DNA from: CAWEHU01 sp963808965
GTDB taxonomy: Bacteria; Pseudomonadota; Alphaproteobacteria; Acetobacterales; Acetobacteraceae
Direction: 5' to 3'
NCBI GenBank assembly: GCA_963808965.1
Contig: CAWEHU010000027.1
Coordinates: 88,443-152,442 of the forward strand
DNA: 64,000 bases
Shown here: positions 9,594 through 20,725 of the stretch, piece by piece
How the letters are laid out: each line of letters begins with the position of its first letter
Position numbering within the stretch: position 1 is the first letter of the stretch
Made by a program: the position numbers and the translations under genes
The notes under the pieces: generated by a model
Database searches by the model: none
What the model was told of the DNA's origin: nothing
The model's input: only the letters and a program-made list of their open reading frames with translations

Positions 9594-10769
9594 ATGTCGT
9601 CGAAACTGGTGACACTGGCCATTGCGGCCGCTTGTTTACTAATGCCCCACACATCCTTCGCCCAGGACACCTCATTCCAGTCGCCGGGTGTCACGCCGGA
9701 TAACTTGCCTGTCTTCTACGAGCAACTGAAACAAGAGATGCTCAAATTCAAACTGGCGTGGAGACCCGATTGGCCGTTCCAGGAATGGCGCGCTGCAGCG
9801 CGGGACAAGTTCTGGGATCTGACGCTGCAAGACCGGGACGAGACGCCGTTTGCTCCGGTCGTGCTGGCGACAGAGGACCGCGGTTCCTACACGGCAATGG
9901 AGATCGTGTTCAACATCACGCGCGACAGCCGCATTGCGGCGCTCGCCTTGGTGCCGAAGGCGGGCGGCTTGTTGCCTGCCGCCCTCGTTCTGCATGATCA
10001 CGGCGCCAAGTTCGACATTGGGAAGGAAAAGGTGATCCGACCGCTTGCGAACTCGGACCGGCTTTCCTCCGCCCTGGCCTGGGTCGCAAAATATTATGGC
10101 GGCAACTTCATAGGGGACGAGCTCGCCCAGCGGGGATATGTGGTCCTTGCCACGGACGTGCTTGGCTGGGGGGATCGCGTCGGCAACGGCAAGGATGCAC
10201 AGCAGGCGCTGGCGAGTAACGTCTTCAACCTCGGCTCCTCGCTCACAGGAATTATGGCGCAGGAGGACGTTCGTGCCTCGGAGTTCCTGGCCAGCTTCCG
10301 CGGAGTCGATCGGAGGCGTATCGCCTCCGTCGGGTTCTCGATGGGATGCTTCCGCTCCTGGGAGGTCTCGGCTCTGACCGATACCATCACCGCTTCCGTT
10401 TGTATCAATTGGATGGCGACGGATGCAGGGCTTATGGTCCCAGGTAACAACCAGACCACCGGGTCCTCGGCTTTCCAGCAAATGCTACCGGGGATGTTCC
10501 GATATTTCGACTATCCGGATGCGGCAAGTATAGCCGCTCCCAAGCCGGCATTGTTCTATGCGGGAGCTCTGGACCCACTTTTTCCGCCTGCGGCTGCGCA
10601 GGCCGCCTTTGACAAGATGCGCCTGGTATGGACAGGCGCCAGGGCCAACGCCAATTTGGTGACCCAGATCTGGTCTGGGCACGCCCACATCTTCCTTCCC
10701 GATGAACAGAGTGCTGCCTTCGACTGGCTCGATCAGCAGTTCGGTCGCACTAACCAGGTAACCCAGTAG
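9594..10769 (+). CDS. secreted alpha/beta hydrolase, acetylxylan-esterase/dienelactone-hydrolase-like
   Basis: Signal peptide at residues 1-23 (LAIAAACLLMPHTSFAQ), then an alpha/beta-hydrolase fold. The nucleophile elbow is GFSMG (residues about 246-250). The likely acid is the Asp in YAGALDPLFPP and the likely base is the His in WSGHAHIF near the C-terminus. The fold and length of 391 residues suit the large two-domain esterases of the Abhydrolase_7/acetylxylan-esterase type. A strong GGAGG sits before the ATG. It stands alone between pseudogenes. The substrate is unknown; a periplasmic or extracellular carboxyl-ester or lactone is the safest statement. Confidence 0.75.
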   Translation: MSSKLVTLAIAAACLLMPHTSFAQDTSFQSPGVTPDNLPVFYEQLKQEMLKFKLAWRPDWPFQEWRAAARDKFWDLTLQDRDETPFAPVVLATEDRGSYTAMEIVFNITRDSRIAALALVPKAGGLLPAALVLHDHGAKFDIGKEKVIRPLANSDRLSSALAWVAKYYGGNFIGDELAQRGYVVLATDVLGWGDRVGNGKDAQQALASNVFNLGSSLTGIMAQEDVRASEFLASFRGVDRRRIASVGFSMGCFRSWEVSALTDTITASVCINWMATDAGLMVPGNNQTTGSSAFQQMLPGMFRYFDYPDAASIAAPKPALFYAGALDPLFPPAAAQAAFDKMRLVWTGARANANLVTQIWSGHAHIFLPDEQSAAFDWLDQQFGRTNQVTQ

Positions 10770-10900
10770 CGAGACCCGTTCGCCGTTCAGTGCAATGATC
10801 TATGTCGGGTATCTGCTCAACCCCCTCGGTCGGATAGCGCCACGGATAGCCGAATCTATGAACGGTTGACCGGACACGGGGGCCACAATTCAAGCTTCGG

Positions 10901-11030
10901 GTGGCCCAGCTCCCCGGCCTCAGTCGGCTATCACACGAGGAGAAAGATGCCCTGATCTTGGCGCTGTGGGCCATGGTGAACTTTCACCTGGTCCGCCCCA
11001 CTGCCGAACGCGCTAGCCGTTCGAACGGCC
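10901..11030 (+). pseudogene. short N-terminal remnant of an IS66-type transposase
   Basis: The segment AQLPGLSRLSHEEKDALILALWAMV resembles the start of IS66-family TnpC proteins (a 'LSxEEKDALIxALxAxV' helix before the coiled coil). The usual Pro/Lys-rich linker and catalytic core do not follow. The open frame continues to 11671, but that part is the shadow of a decayed opposite-strand transposase. A weak call, based on one motif. Confidence 0.4.
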
Positions 11031-11199
11031 GTCCGTTATGGCCCCCGCGTAAGCCAGACCCACTCCGCGGCACGAGCCTGCTCGAAGCGATCGATCGCGG
11101 CGACGCGCTGCTGGCCAATGTCGTCGAGGCCATTCAGCCCCTGGCCGCTGTAGGCGCTTCCCGGCTCGCTCGAGGCGCTCGGCTGCGAAAGTCGCGAGA

Positions 11200-11690
11200 T
11201 CAGTCTTTACTCGGCGCTATTGAGCCATGCTCGCGAGCGATGTTGGCCAGCGTCTCGGGGAATTTTTTTGAATGCGTCAGATGGCACCCTCGGCCTGACC
11301 GTGATGGCGCTGGTGCGCCGACAGCTTGCGATAGCGCTCGCCCGGAACTCGCGGCCGAGCGTCTGTTGGAGACGCTGACCCGAAACTCGTTGCGCAGCCT
11401 GTGGCAGAGATCGATGATGCGCCAGCGCGCGACGCATGCACCGCCGGTAGCGGCGCGCTCTCGATCGCGTCTGCCAGCGCCGCCAGATGCGTCTCGTTCA
11501 AGCGCGACTGCTCATACGGCGCTCTGCGTCGATCAGCGCGTCCGGGCCATTCGCGTTGATCTTCAGCTCTCAGTCGAGGATGATCTGTCGTGTGACCCAG
11601 CCAATCTCCGCGGCTTCGGCACGAGGCGCCGCGTCATAGATCAGCGCGAGCGCCAGCGTCGGCGCAGGTGATTGGCGTTCTTGCTCCCGC
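11200..11690 (-). pseudogene. decayed IS630-family transposase, N-terminal half
   Basis: Read on the minus strand in three frames, pieces of an IS630 helix-turn-helix half appear in order: LALALIYDAAPRAEAAEIG near 11640, a stop codon, ALIDAERR near 11530, then YRKLSAHQRHHGQAEGAI near 11290 and FKKFPETLAN near 11260. Frameshifts and a nonsense codon interrupt it, and the catalytic DDE half is missing. A C-terminal IS630 piece lies at 31.9 kb on the other strand. The two need not come from one copy. Confidence 0.6.
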
Positions 11691-11882
11691 CGCTGCACGG
11701 ACAAGCCCCGCGCATATCGTTACCCATTAATCGATAGACGCCATGCGCTTGATTATTCCACGCGCTCATTCCGTTCCGGGCGCCAGTTTGCAACTCCGCA
11801 CGATCTCTAAATCACGGGACAAACTTGCAATTAGAATGCCCCCTCTTCAACACTGAGCGGCATTCCCCTCGCGACTCGGAAC

Positions 11883-12821
11883 ATGGCGATGCCCCTCGAT
11901 CCCGACGCAATCCGTTTTTTCGAGCTGATGAAGCAAACCGGCGCCAGGCCGGTCAGCGACATGGATCCGCCAGAAGCGCGGGAATATTACCGCCAGCGCA
12001 CGAGAATGACGGAAGGGCCGGCGCCGGAAATGGCGGAAACGCGCGATTTGTCCGCGCCCGGCCCGGCCGGGCCCATTCCATTGCGCCTGTATCGGCCGCA
12101 TGGGGCTCCGGCGGAAGGCGCACCGGCGCTGGTCTATTTGCATGGCGGCGGTTGGGTTATCGGCGACCTCGACACGCATGACGTGCTTTGCCGCCATATC
12201 GCGCGGGCCGCTGGAGGCGTGGTGATTGCCGTGGATTACCGCCTTGCTCCGGAGCATCCTTTCCCCGAGCCCCTGAACGATTGCGTGACAGCGCTGAACT
12301 GGATCGCCGCGAACGGGCAAACGCTCGGCATTGATCGTTCCCGCATCGGCCTGGGCGGCGACAGCGCGGGCGGGAACATGACCGCGTCGGCCTGCATCCA
12401 TGCTCGCGACCATGGCCCGTCATTGCGGTGCCAAATCTTGATCTATCCCTCCACCGACATGGTGAACCGCCATCCATCTCGGGTCGCCCTGGCGAACATG
12501 CCGCCGTTGACCTTGCCCGTCATCGATTGGTTCCATAGCCGGTACATGCCGCTCCCTGCCCATGCCAAGGATTGGCGGGCCTCGCCAATGCTGGCCGAAA
12601 GCCTGGCCGGTTTGCCGCCCGCGCTGGTTATAGTCGCGGGTCAAGATCCACTGCACGACGAAGGGATCGCGTATGCGGAGCGGATGAAGCAAGCGGGCGT
12701 GGAGACCGTGGTGCGCGACTTCCCTGGCCAGATCCACGGATTCATGAACATGGGGGGCGTTATGCGCGCCACGCACGAAGCCGTAGCCGAGATCGGCTCC
12801 GCTTTGAAGCGCTGGCTCTGA
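11883..12821 (+). CDS. alpha/beta hydrolase of the hormone-sensitive-lipase family
   Basis: A 312-residue esterase with the HSL oxyanion motif YLHGGGWVIGD (residues about 84-94), nucleophile motif GDSAGGN, acid in AGQDPLHDEG and base in FPGQIHGFMNM. No signal peptide, so it is cytoplasmic. The frame is intact and length is typical for bacterial HSL (group IV) carboxylesterases. It has its own upstream gap of about 190 bp after the IS630 remnant. The physiological ester is unknown. Confidence 0.85.
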   Translation: MAMPLDPDAIRFFELMKQTGARPVSDMDPPEAREYYRQRTRMTEGPAPEMAETRDLSAPGPAGPIPLRLYRPHGAPAEGAPALVYLHGGGWVIGDLDTHDVLCRHIARAAGGVVIAVDYRLAPEHPFPEPLNDCVTALNWIAANGQTLGIDRSRIGLGGDSAGGNMTASACIHARDHGPSLRCQILIYPSTDMVNRHPSRVALANMPPLTLPVIDWFHSRYMPLPAHAKDWRASPMLAESLAGLPPALVIVAGQDPLHDEGIAYAERMKQAGVETVVRDFPGQIHGFMNMGGVMRATHEAVAEIGSALKRWL

Positions 12822-12924
12822 GCGTTTGAGAGCTCTGGCGCCGGCACGGCCATGGCCGATCCTGCGCGCTCCCGTTCCTGCTGGCCGCGACCTTCGGCCT
12901 GATCGGCCTCTAACCCGTTAAGTT

Positions 12925-13001
<77 letters not shown>

Positions 13002-13178
13002 GGCCGAGACGGGACCCTGAGCGGGCGCCTATAGCAAGCGCAAGCGGGCATTGGAAGGGCCGCGCTCCCCCGCCCACAGCGGCCATCCCTGACCCTCTCG
13101 GGCGGCCGCGTCTTGCGTCGAAGCCGCTGCGCGTGTTTCCCTTCCACCGAAGAGGGCTCCTCGGCAAAGGGGGTGCAG

Positions 13179-14171
13179 GTGCCGGTCCTGACCAGGCTGC
13201 TCGGGCTCGCGCTGGTCGCCATCGTTCTGGTATGGCTGGTCTTCGTCTTCGCCACGGGCACACCCTACGCCTTGCAGCAGCTCATCAACGGCGTGACGCT
13301 GGGGATGATCTATGGATTGATCGCCGTGGGCTACACGATGGTCTACGGGATCATCGGGATGATCAACTTCGCTCACGGCGACATCTTCATGGTGGGCGCT
13401 TTCCTGTCGCTTATCGCCCTGATCGGGCTGTCAGCCATCGGGATCACCTCGGTGCCGCTCGCTCTCGCGCTCACGCTCATCTTCGCCGCCGCGATCGCCT
13501 CTCTGTACGGCTGGACCGTCGAACGGGTTGCCTACCGGCCGTTACGGGGCTCGTTCCGGCTTGCGCCGCTTATCAGTGCGATCGGCATGTCGATCACGCT
13601 GCAGAACTACGTGCAGGTTAGCCAAGGCGCTCGGGTGAAGCCGATGGAACCGCTGATCCCCGGCGGCATCCAGTTGATGAACGCGCAGGGCTTCGCTGTG
13701 CAGCTCTCTTGGATGCAGATGGCGATCGTGATCACCACTCTGGTCGTGTTGGGGATCTTCACCTGGCTGGTCACAAAAACGCCGCTCGGCCGCGCCATGC
13801 GGGCCTGCGAGCAAGATCTGAAAATGGCGGGTCTGCTCGGGATCGATACCGACAAGACGATCAGCCTGACGTTCGTGATCGGCGCGTCACTGGCCGCCGT
13901 CGCCGGGCTGATGTTCCTGCTCTATTATGGCGTGATCGACTTCTTTATCGGCTTCATCGCGGGCGTGAAGGCCTTCACGGCGGCGGTGCTGGGCGGGATC
14001 GGTTCGCTCCCCGGCGCGCTACTGGGCGGCTTGCTGATCGGCCTCATCGAGACTTTCTGGTCGGCCTATTTCAGCGTTCGAGTACAAGGACGTCGCGGCG
14101 TTCTCCATCCTGGTGATCGCGCTTATCTTCCTGCCGACCGGCATTCTCGGCCGCGCGGACGTGGAGAAGGT

Positions 14172-14175
<4 letters not shown>
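13179..14175 (+). CDS. livH: branched-chain amino acid-type ABC transporter permease LivH (one frameshift)
   Basis: Membrane permease of a HAAT (LivH) importer with eight or so hydrophobic helices. Family segments are GMIYGLIAVGYTMVYGIIGMINFAHGD and GSLPGALLGGLLIGLIE. GTG 13179 is chosen because it follows AAGGGGG and gives the usual N-terminus. The frame breaks near 14078, where an extra C in GTTCGAG precedes EYKDVAAFSILVIALIFLPTGILG. The corrected end is TGA 14173-14175, overlapping the livM ATG by 4 bp. First gene of livHMGFJ. Confidence 0.9.
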
Positions 14176-15524
<1,349 letters not shown>

Positions 15525-15527
15525 ATA

Positions 15528-16394
15528 ATGTCCGCGACGGCGCGCCGTCCCGCCGAAGAGTTGCTGGCCGTTGATGCGCTGACGATGCGCTTCGGCGGGC
15601 TGAAGGCGGTGGATACGCTGTCCTTCGTCGCGCGGCGGGGCGAGATCACGGCGGTCATCGGGCCGAACGGCGCCGGCAAAACGACCGTGTTCAATTGTAT
15701 CACCGGTTTCTATCGCCCGACCTCCGGCTCCATCGTGCTCACCCATGCGGACGGCAGCCGTTACGAGCTACAGCGCCTTCCCGGACATCGAATCGGCCGG
15801 CACGCCCGTGTGGCGCGCACCTTCCAGAACATCCGGCTGTTCGCCGGAATGACGGTGCTCGAGAATTTGCTGGTCGCGCAACACAACACGCTCATGGCCG
15901 CGACTGGCTTCGGCATCCTCGCCGTGGTCGGGCTGTCGCGTTATCCCGCCGCCGAGCGGAAGGGCATCGAAAAGGCGCGCGTTTGGCTCGACGCGATCGG
16001 CCTCACCGAGCGTGCGGACGATCCGGCCGGCGCGCTGCCGTATGGCGCGCAACGCCGGCTCGAGATCGCGCGTGCCATGTGCATCGATCCGGTCCTGCTC
16101 TGCCTCGACGAGCCGGCGGCGGGGCTCAACCCGCGGGAGAGCGACGAGCTGAACCGCCTCCTCTTGCGCATCCGCGAGGACGGTTGCTCGCTGCTGCTGA
16201 TCGAGCACGACATGGGTGTTGTCATGCGCATCAGCGACCACATCGTCGTGCTCGATCACGGCAAGAAAATCAGCGACGGCGACCCCGCGCATGTGCGGGG
16301 AGATCCCGCGGTTATCAGCGCCTATCTCGGCGAGGGAGATGAAGACGAGGAGGCAAGCCCGGCCCAGCCCGCGCAGACGGAGGTAGCCGGTTGA
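15528..16394 (+). CDS. livG: branched-chain amino acid-type ABC transporter ATPase LivG
   Basis: First cytoplasmic ATPase of the importer, 288 residues. Walker A is GPNGAGKTT, Walker B is LLCLDEPAAGLNP and the H-loop is LLIEHDMGVVM. The LivG-specific insert RTFQNIRLFAGMTVLENLLVAQH is present. The signature motif reads LPYGAQRRLEIARAM, the usual LivG variant. The frame is intact. Its stop codon overlaps the TTG start of livF. Confidence 0.93.
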   Translation: MSATARRPAEELLAVDALTMRFGGLKAVDTLSFVARRGEITAVIGPNGAGKTTVFNCITGFYRPTSGSIVLTHADGSRYELQRLPGHRIGRHARVARTFQNIRLFAGMTVLENLLVAQHNTLMAATGFGILAVVGLSRYPAAERKGIEKARVWLDAIGLTERADDPAGALPYGAQRRLEIARAMCIDPVLLCLDEPAAGLNPRESDELNRLLLRIREDGCSLLLIEHDMGVVMRISDHIVVLDHGKKISDGDPAHVRGDPAVISAYLGEGDEDEEASPAQPAQTEVAG

Positions 16395-17113
16395 CTGCGC
16401 CGTTACTGAAGCTGACCGGTGTCGAGACCTTCTATGGCGCCATCCAGGCCTTGAAGGGCGTGGACCTGGAGGTGAGCGAAGGCGAGATTGTCACGCTGAT
16501 CGGGGCCAACGGCGCCGGCAAATCCACCCTCATGATGACCGTTTGCGGGAACCCGCGCGCTCGCTCCGGCTCGATCGTCTACGACGGCGAGGACATCACC
16601 CGTCTGCCGACGCACGAGATCATGCGCCGCCGCATCGCCCAGTCTCCCGAAGGCCGCCGCATCTTCTCGCGCATGACGGTCTACGAGAACCTGCAAATGG
16701 GTGCGCAGGTCACGGGCGGGCAGGATTTCGACACGCTGATCGGTCAAGTCTTCACCATGTTTCCGCGGCTCAAGGAACGGGTGGCGCAGCGCGGCGGCAC
16801 GCTCTCCGGGGGTGAGCAGCAGATGCTTGCGATCGGCCGGGCGCTGATGTCCCGCCCCCGTCTGCTATTGTTGGATGAGCCTAGCCTCGGTCTCGCCCCC
16901 CTTGTGGTGCGGCACATCTTCGGCGCGATCCGGGATCTGAACCGCGAGACCGGGCTGACCGTGCTGCTCGTGGAACAGAACGCCTTCCAGGCGTTGCGGC
17001 TTGCCCATCGTGGCTATGTGCTGGTGAACGGAGCCATCACGATGGCTGGAACCGGCGCGGACTTGCTGGCCCGGCCGGAGATCCGAGCCGCCTATCTCGA
17101 AGGCGCGCACTGA
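16391..17113 (+). CDS. livF: branched-chain amino acid-type ABC transporter ATPase LivF
   Basis: Second ATPase, 240 residues. Walker A is GANGAGKST, the signature is LSGGEQQMLAIGRALM, Walker B is LLLLDEPSLGLAP and the H-loop segment is LLVEQNAFQALRLAH. The start is TTG 16391, overlapping the livG stop. The frame is intact. A gap of about 120 bp separates it from livJ, which has its own ribosome binding site. Confidence 0.93.
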   Translation: MTAPLLKLTGVETFYGAIQALKGVDLEVSEGEIVTLIGANGAGKSTLMMTVCGNPRARSGSIVYDGEDITRLPTHEIMRRRIAQSPEGRRIFSRMTVYENLQMGAQVTGGQDFDTLIGQVFTMFPRLKERVAQRGGTLSGGEQQMLAIGRALMSRPRLLLLDEPSLGLAPLVVRHIFGAIRDLNRETGLTVLLVEQNAFQALRLAHRGYVLVNGAITMAGTGADLLARPEIRAAYLEGAH

Positions 17114-17234
17114 GAGCAAGGCCGCGCATCCTCCTACGCGCGCGAGAGACCCGCCCCTTTTCACCCGTCCTGCGCCAGGCTTACGCTCGGCTGTACCGCG
17201 CCTTTCGCGCGGGGATGGAAACAGGGACAAGCTC

Positions 17235-18341
17235 ATGTTCAGAAGAACTCTGTTCGGGGCTGCGGTCGCCTTGGTCGCCGGGCTGACGCTCGGGGCTTCG
17301 GCGCACGCGCAGATCCAAATCGCGGTTGTCGGACCGCTTACCGGTCAGTACGCCGCCTTTGGCCAGCAAATGAAGGAAGGGGCGGAGCAGGCGGTCGCGG
17401 ACCTCAACAAGGCGGGCGGCGTGCTCGGCCAACAAATCGTGTTGGAGGAAGGCGACGACGCCTGCGATCCGCGTCAGGCGGTCTCGGTCGCCAACCAAAT
17501 GGCTAGCAAGGGCGTGAAACTCGTCGCAGGGCATTTCTGCTCCGGCAGTTCGATCCCGGCCAGCAAAGTGTACGCCGAGGAAGGCGTGCTGCAAATCTCT
17601 CCTGCCTCGACCAATCCGAAGTTCACGGACGAGGGAAGCTGGAACACTTTCCGCGTGTGCGGCCGGGACGACCAGCAAGGCCAGGTCGCCGGGAAGTACC
17701 TCGCCGACCATTTCAAGGACGAGAAGATCGCGATCCTGAACGACAACTCGGCGTACGGCAAAGGTCTCGCCGACGAGACAAAGAAGGCGCTCAATGCAGC
17801 GGGGGTGAAGGAGGTTATGGATGCCGCCTATACCCCGGGCGAGCGCGACTACTCCGCCCTGGTGAGCCGTCTCAAGCAGGCGGGCGTCACCGTGATTTAC
17901 GTCGGCGGCTATCACACCGAATCCGGGCTGATTATCCGCCAGGCCAAGGAGCAGGGAATGAAGGCCACCCTGGTCGGCGGAGATGCCTTGGTCACCAAGG
18001 AGTTCTGGCAGATCGCCGGCGATGCCGGGAACGGCACGTTGATGACCTTCGCGGCCGACCCCAGTAAGCGCCCGGCGGCGGCCGAGGTCGTGAAGGAGTT
18101 CAAGGCGAACAAGATCGAGCCCGAGGGCTACGTGCTCTATACCTACGCTGCGGTCCAGATCTGGGCCGACGCGGTGAAGAAGGCCGGCACCGCCGACCCG
18201 AAGAAGGTGGCGGACACGCTCAAGTCCAGTGGGCCGTGGCAGAGCGTCTTGGGACCGATCACTTTCGACAAGAAGGGCGACCCCACCCAGTCCGGTTACG
18301 TGCTGTACGTCTGGAAGAATGGCGACTACGCCGAAATGTAA
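17235..18341 (+). CDS. livJ: periplasmic binding protein of the Liv-type importer
   Basis: A 368-residue type I periplasmic binding protein. Signal peptide at residues 1-25 (FGAAVALVAGLTLGASAHAQ). The start of the mature domain is IQIAVVGPLTGQYAAFGQQMKEGAEQAVAD, and the hinge region includes HFCSGSSIPASKVYAEEGVLQISPAST, typical of LivJ/LivK proteins. It binds the ligand for LivHMGF. The close match to the Leu/Ile/Val pattern suggests a true branched-chain amino acid system, unlike the two divergent orphan binding proteins at 36 and 42 kb. Frame intact. Confidence 0.9.
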   Translation: MFRRTLFGAAVALVAGLTLGASAHAQIQIAVVGPLTGQYAAFGQQMKEGAEQAVADLNKAGGVLGQQIVLEEGDDACDPRQAVSVANQMASKGVKLVAGHFCSGSSIPASKVYAEEGVLQISPASTNPKFTDEGSWNTFRVCGRDDQQGQVAGKYLADHFKDEKIAILNDNSAYGKGLADETKKALNAAGVKEVMDAAYTPGERDYSALVSRLKQAGVTVIYVGGYHTESGLIIRQAKEQGMKATLVGGDALVTKEFWQIAGDAGNGTLMTFAADPSKRPAAAEVVKEFKANKIEPEGYVLYTYAAVQIWADAVKKAGTADPKKVADTLKSSGPWQSVLGPITFDKKGDPTQSGYVLYVWKNGDYAEM

Positions 18342-18362
18342 GGGCCACTGAATACCGCTCGT

Positions 18363-18391
18363 CATGGCCGGTGCCCGCGCGGCCGGCCATG
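18363..18391 (+). terminator. hairpin downstream of livJ
   Basis: A perfect 9-bp stem, CATGGCCGG paired with CCGGCCATG, around an 11-base loop, starting 22 bases after the livJ stop. No T-run follows, so it may act as an mRNA-stabilising hairpin or a Rho-dependent end rather than a classic intrinsic terminator. Confidence 0.45.
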
Positions 18392-18519
18392 GCGATGCGG
18401 CGATCACTTATACCAGCGGCCCTATTCGATGGCCGTCTTGCCCATGAGCCTCTGGTGATGGAAGCGAGCCGGCCGGCAACGGCAGCAAGCTGATGTTCTC
18501 CGGGACCAAGTGTTGATGG

Positions 18520-19419
18520 CTATGCTCGGGTCGGAAATCCGTAAAGCTTGTGTGGATTATCAACGAACAATAGTTGACGACGCTCTTCATCGGGCACCCA
18601 GTCGGCTACCAGGTCCAGAAGCTCGCCGATTTTCGGTGTGGGGCCCCAGTTCGAGACATGGGGCCAGTCCGATCCCCAGACGCATCGCTCCGGAGCAGCG
18701 TCGGAGAGAGCCCGGGCGAAAGGAATCGTGTCGTGATAGGGGGGACCCTCGACGGAGCATCGAAACGCTCCCTGTAGCTTGACCCAGCCCCCATCTCGCA
18801 CGAGGGACACGAGCGTCCGGAAGCCCTCACAGTCAAGACCGGCCGAGGTTGGGAAGTGTCCCATGTGATCCACGACGAACGGCACCGGCAGGCGGCTCAG
18901 CCGGGTCGCCAAGGGCGGCAATTCCCGTGCATCGATGAGAAATTGCAGATGCCAGCCCATGTCGCGACAAAGGTCGCCGAAGACCTCGACCAACTCGAAG
19001 CCCACCCCGCCGCCATAGAGCACATTGAGACGAAGTCCAACGACGCCGGCGTCCTTTAGTCGCTGCAACTCGCGTTCCGGCGTGCCAAGCGAGATGACCG
19101 CGATCCCGCGAAGGCGATCCGGATGGGCTCGTAGCGTCTCGAGCATCAGTTCGTTGTGCGTCCCATGCACGCTGACCTGGACGAGAACGCCATATGTCAT
19201 ACCGGTGGCGTCCAGCATGGCAAGGTAGGCTGATTCGGCCGCCGGGGGCGGCGTGTAGCTTCGCGTCTCGACGAAGGGATGCTCAGGCGGCTGTCCAATG
19301 ACATGGGCATGGGTATCGACGGCGCCGGCCGGGATTCGGAAGCGGGTTGGCCCGCGAGGATTTGGATCCGGCCCGGGACAGGCTCGAATTGGCATCGGGG
19401 AGATCGGCTGATCAACCAT
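18520..19419 (-). CDS. amidohydrolase-2 family (TIM-barrel metal-dependent) hydrolase or decarboxylase
   Basis: About 299 residues from ATG 19419, chosen because ATGGTTGA overlaps the stop of the MFS gene upstream on the same strand. Metal-binding segments are VDTHAHVIG near the N-terminus, FVVDHMGHF in the middle and WGSDWPHVSNWG near the C-terminus. This family (PF04909) includes 2-pyrone-4,6-dicarboxylate lactonase and resorcylate decarboxylases. The single HxH, DHMGH and GSDWPH spacing fits lactonase-like members best. Coupling to a transporter suggests it acts on the imported organic acid. Exact substrate unknown. Confidence 0.8.
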   Translation of the reverse strand: MVDQPISPMPIRACPGPDPNPRGPTRFRIPAGAVDTHAHVIGQPPEHPFVETRSYTPPPAAESAYLAMLDATGMTYGVLVQVSVHGTHNELMLETLRAHPDRLRGIAVISLGTPERELQRLKDAGVVGLRLNVLYGGGVGFELVEVFGDLCRDMGWHLQFLIDARELPPLATRLSRLPVPFVVDHMGHFPTSAGLDCEGFRTLVSLVRDGGWVKLQGAFRCSVEGPPYHDTIPFARALSDAAPERCVWGSDWPHVSNWGPTPKIGELLDLVADWVPDEERRQLLFVDNPHKLYGFPTRA

Positions 19420-20725
19420 TTGCGTCAAGCACCTTTCCGCGGGTTTCCGGAAGAACGAAGGCCGCGACAAAAAATACGCCGTATGCAATGATCGCAAATA
19501 TTGCGATGGCATTGGCGAGAGACATTCCGGCGGAAAGAAAACCGACGAGAGCCGGAAACAAGGCGCCGATGCCACGACCGAAATTGTAGCAGAAGCCCTG
19601 ACCCGAGCCTCTCAAGCGAGTCGAAAACAGTTCTGTCAGAAACGGACCCATGCCGGAGAAATACCCGGAAGAGAAGAAGCCGAGCGGCAAGCCGAGCACC
19701 AGCATCCATCCGTTCGAGAGCGGCAGCTGGGTGTAGCCGACGGTCACGGCTATCGCGCCCAGCGAGAAGACAAGAAACAGGTTACGTCGTCCGATACGAT
19801 CCGCGAGCCAGGCACCCACGAGGTAGCCGGCAAAGCTGCCGAGAATGAGCGATGCGAGATAGCCGGTCGAGTCCACCACAGAAAGGTGCCGTTCCGTGGT
19901 TAGAAAGCGGGGAAGCCAACTCGTGATCGCGTAGTAGCCGCCCTGGGCGCCCGTCGCGACGAGCGAGGCGAGAATGGTCGTTTTAAGGACCGGACCTGAG
20001 AATATCTCGAGGATGGACGGACGGTCTCCCTCCTGCACTTGCTTGCGGCGCGCCTCCGCGGCCACCTCGGGCTCTTCGACGAAACGTCGGAGATAGTAGA
20101 CGAGCAACGCTGGAACCGCCCCGAGCACGAACATCCAGCGCCATGCCTGCTCGGGAGGCAGAAAGCTGAACAGCGCGGCCTGCGCCAGCACGGCGCCGCC
20201 CCAACCGACAGCCCAGGCCGATTGGACACAGCCCACCGCTCGTCCGCGATATTGGGCCCGGATGGTCTCACCCATCAAGATAGCACCAGCCGCCCACTCC
20301 GCGCCAAAACCGAAACCGAGCACCGCGCGCGCGATCAGAAGCTGCGCGAAGTTCTGCGCAAGCGCGCAGACCACGCTGAAGACGGAGAACCACACAATGG
20401 AGATTTGAAGCATCCGCACGCGTCCGATGCGGTCGGATAAAAATCCGCCAAGCCAGCCACCCAGTGATGAGCAGAGCAGCGTAGCAGTGACGGCAAGACC
20501 CGCCGGCCCTGGGCTAACGTCCCACTGCTTTATGATCGTTCCGACCACGAGTGGGTAGATCATGAAATCCATGCCGTCGAGCGCCCAGCCTGCGAAACAC
20601 GCCCAAAATGTCCGCCTTTCCGGCGCAGTCATGTCTCGGTAGAAGCCGGTTAAGCTTGCGTCGGCGACAGGAACGATGCCAGGCCCTACGGTGACATGTT
20701 TTGCACCCGGTGTAGTTTCCATCAT
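19412..20725 (-). CDS. MFS organic-acid transporter
   Basis: A 437-residue, 12-helix major facilitator. Family marks are DGMDFMIYPLVVG in helix 1, the loop motif GGFLSDRIGRVRML and a second one, GAWLADRIGRRNLF. The helix 1 and loop sequences resemble the sialate/aromatic-acid:H+ symporter groups that import aromatic or sugar acids. Transcribed first, with the amidohydrolase overlapping its 3' end by 8 bp, so the pair is probably an uptake-and-hydrolysis unit. Frame intact. Confidence 0.85.
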   Translation of the reverse strand: MMETTPGAKHVTVGPGIVPVADASLTGFYRDMTAPERRTFWACFAGWALDGMDFMIYPLVVGTIIKQWDVSPGPAGLAVTATLLCSSLGGWLGGFLSDRIGRVRMLQISIVWFSVFSVVCALAQNFAQLLIARAVLGFGFGAEWAAGAILMGETIRAQYRGRAVGCVQSAWAVGWGGAVLAQAALFSFLPPEQAWRWMFVLGAVPALLVYYLRRFVEEPEVAAEARRKQVQEGDRPSILEIFSGPVLKTTILASLVATGAQGGYYAITSWLPRFLTTERHLSVVDSTGYLASLILGSFAGYLVGAWLADRIGRRNLFLVFSLGAIAVTVGYTQLPLSNGWMLVLGLPLGFFSSGYFSGMGPFLTELFSTRLRGSGQGFCYNFGRGIGALFPALVGFLSAGMSLANAIAIFAIIAYGVFFVAAFVLPETRGKVLDANG

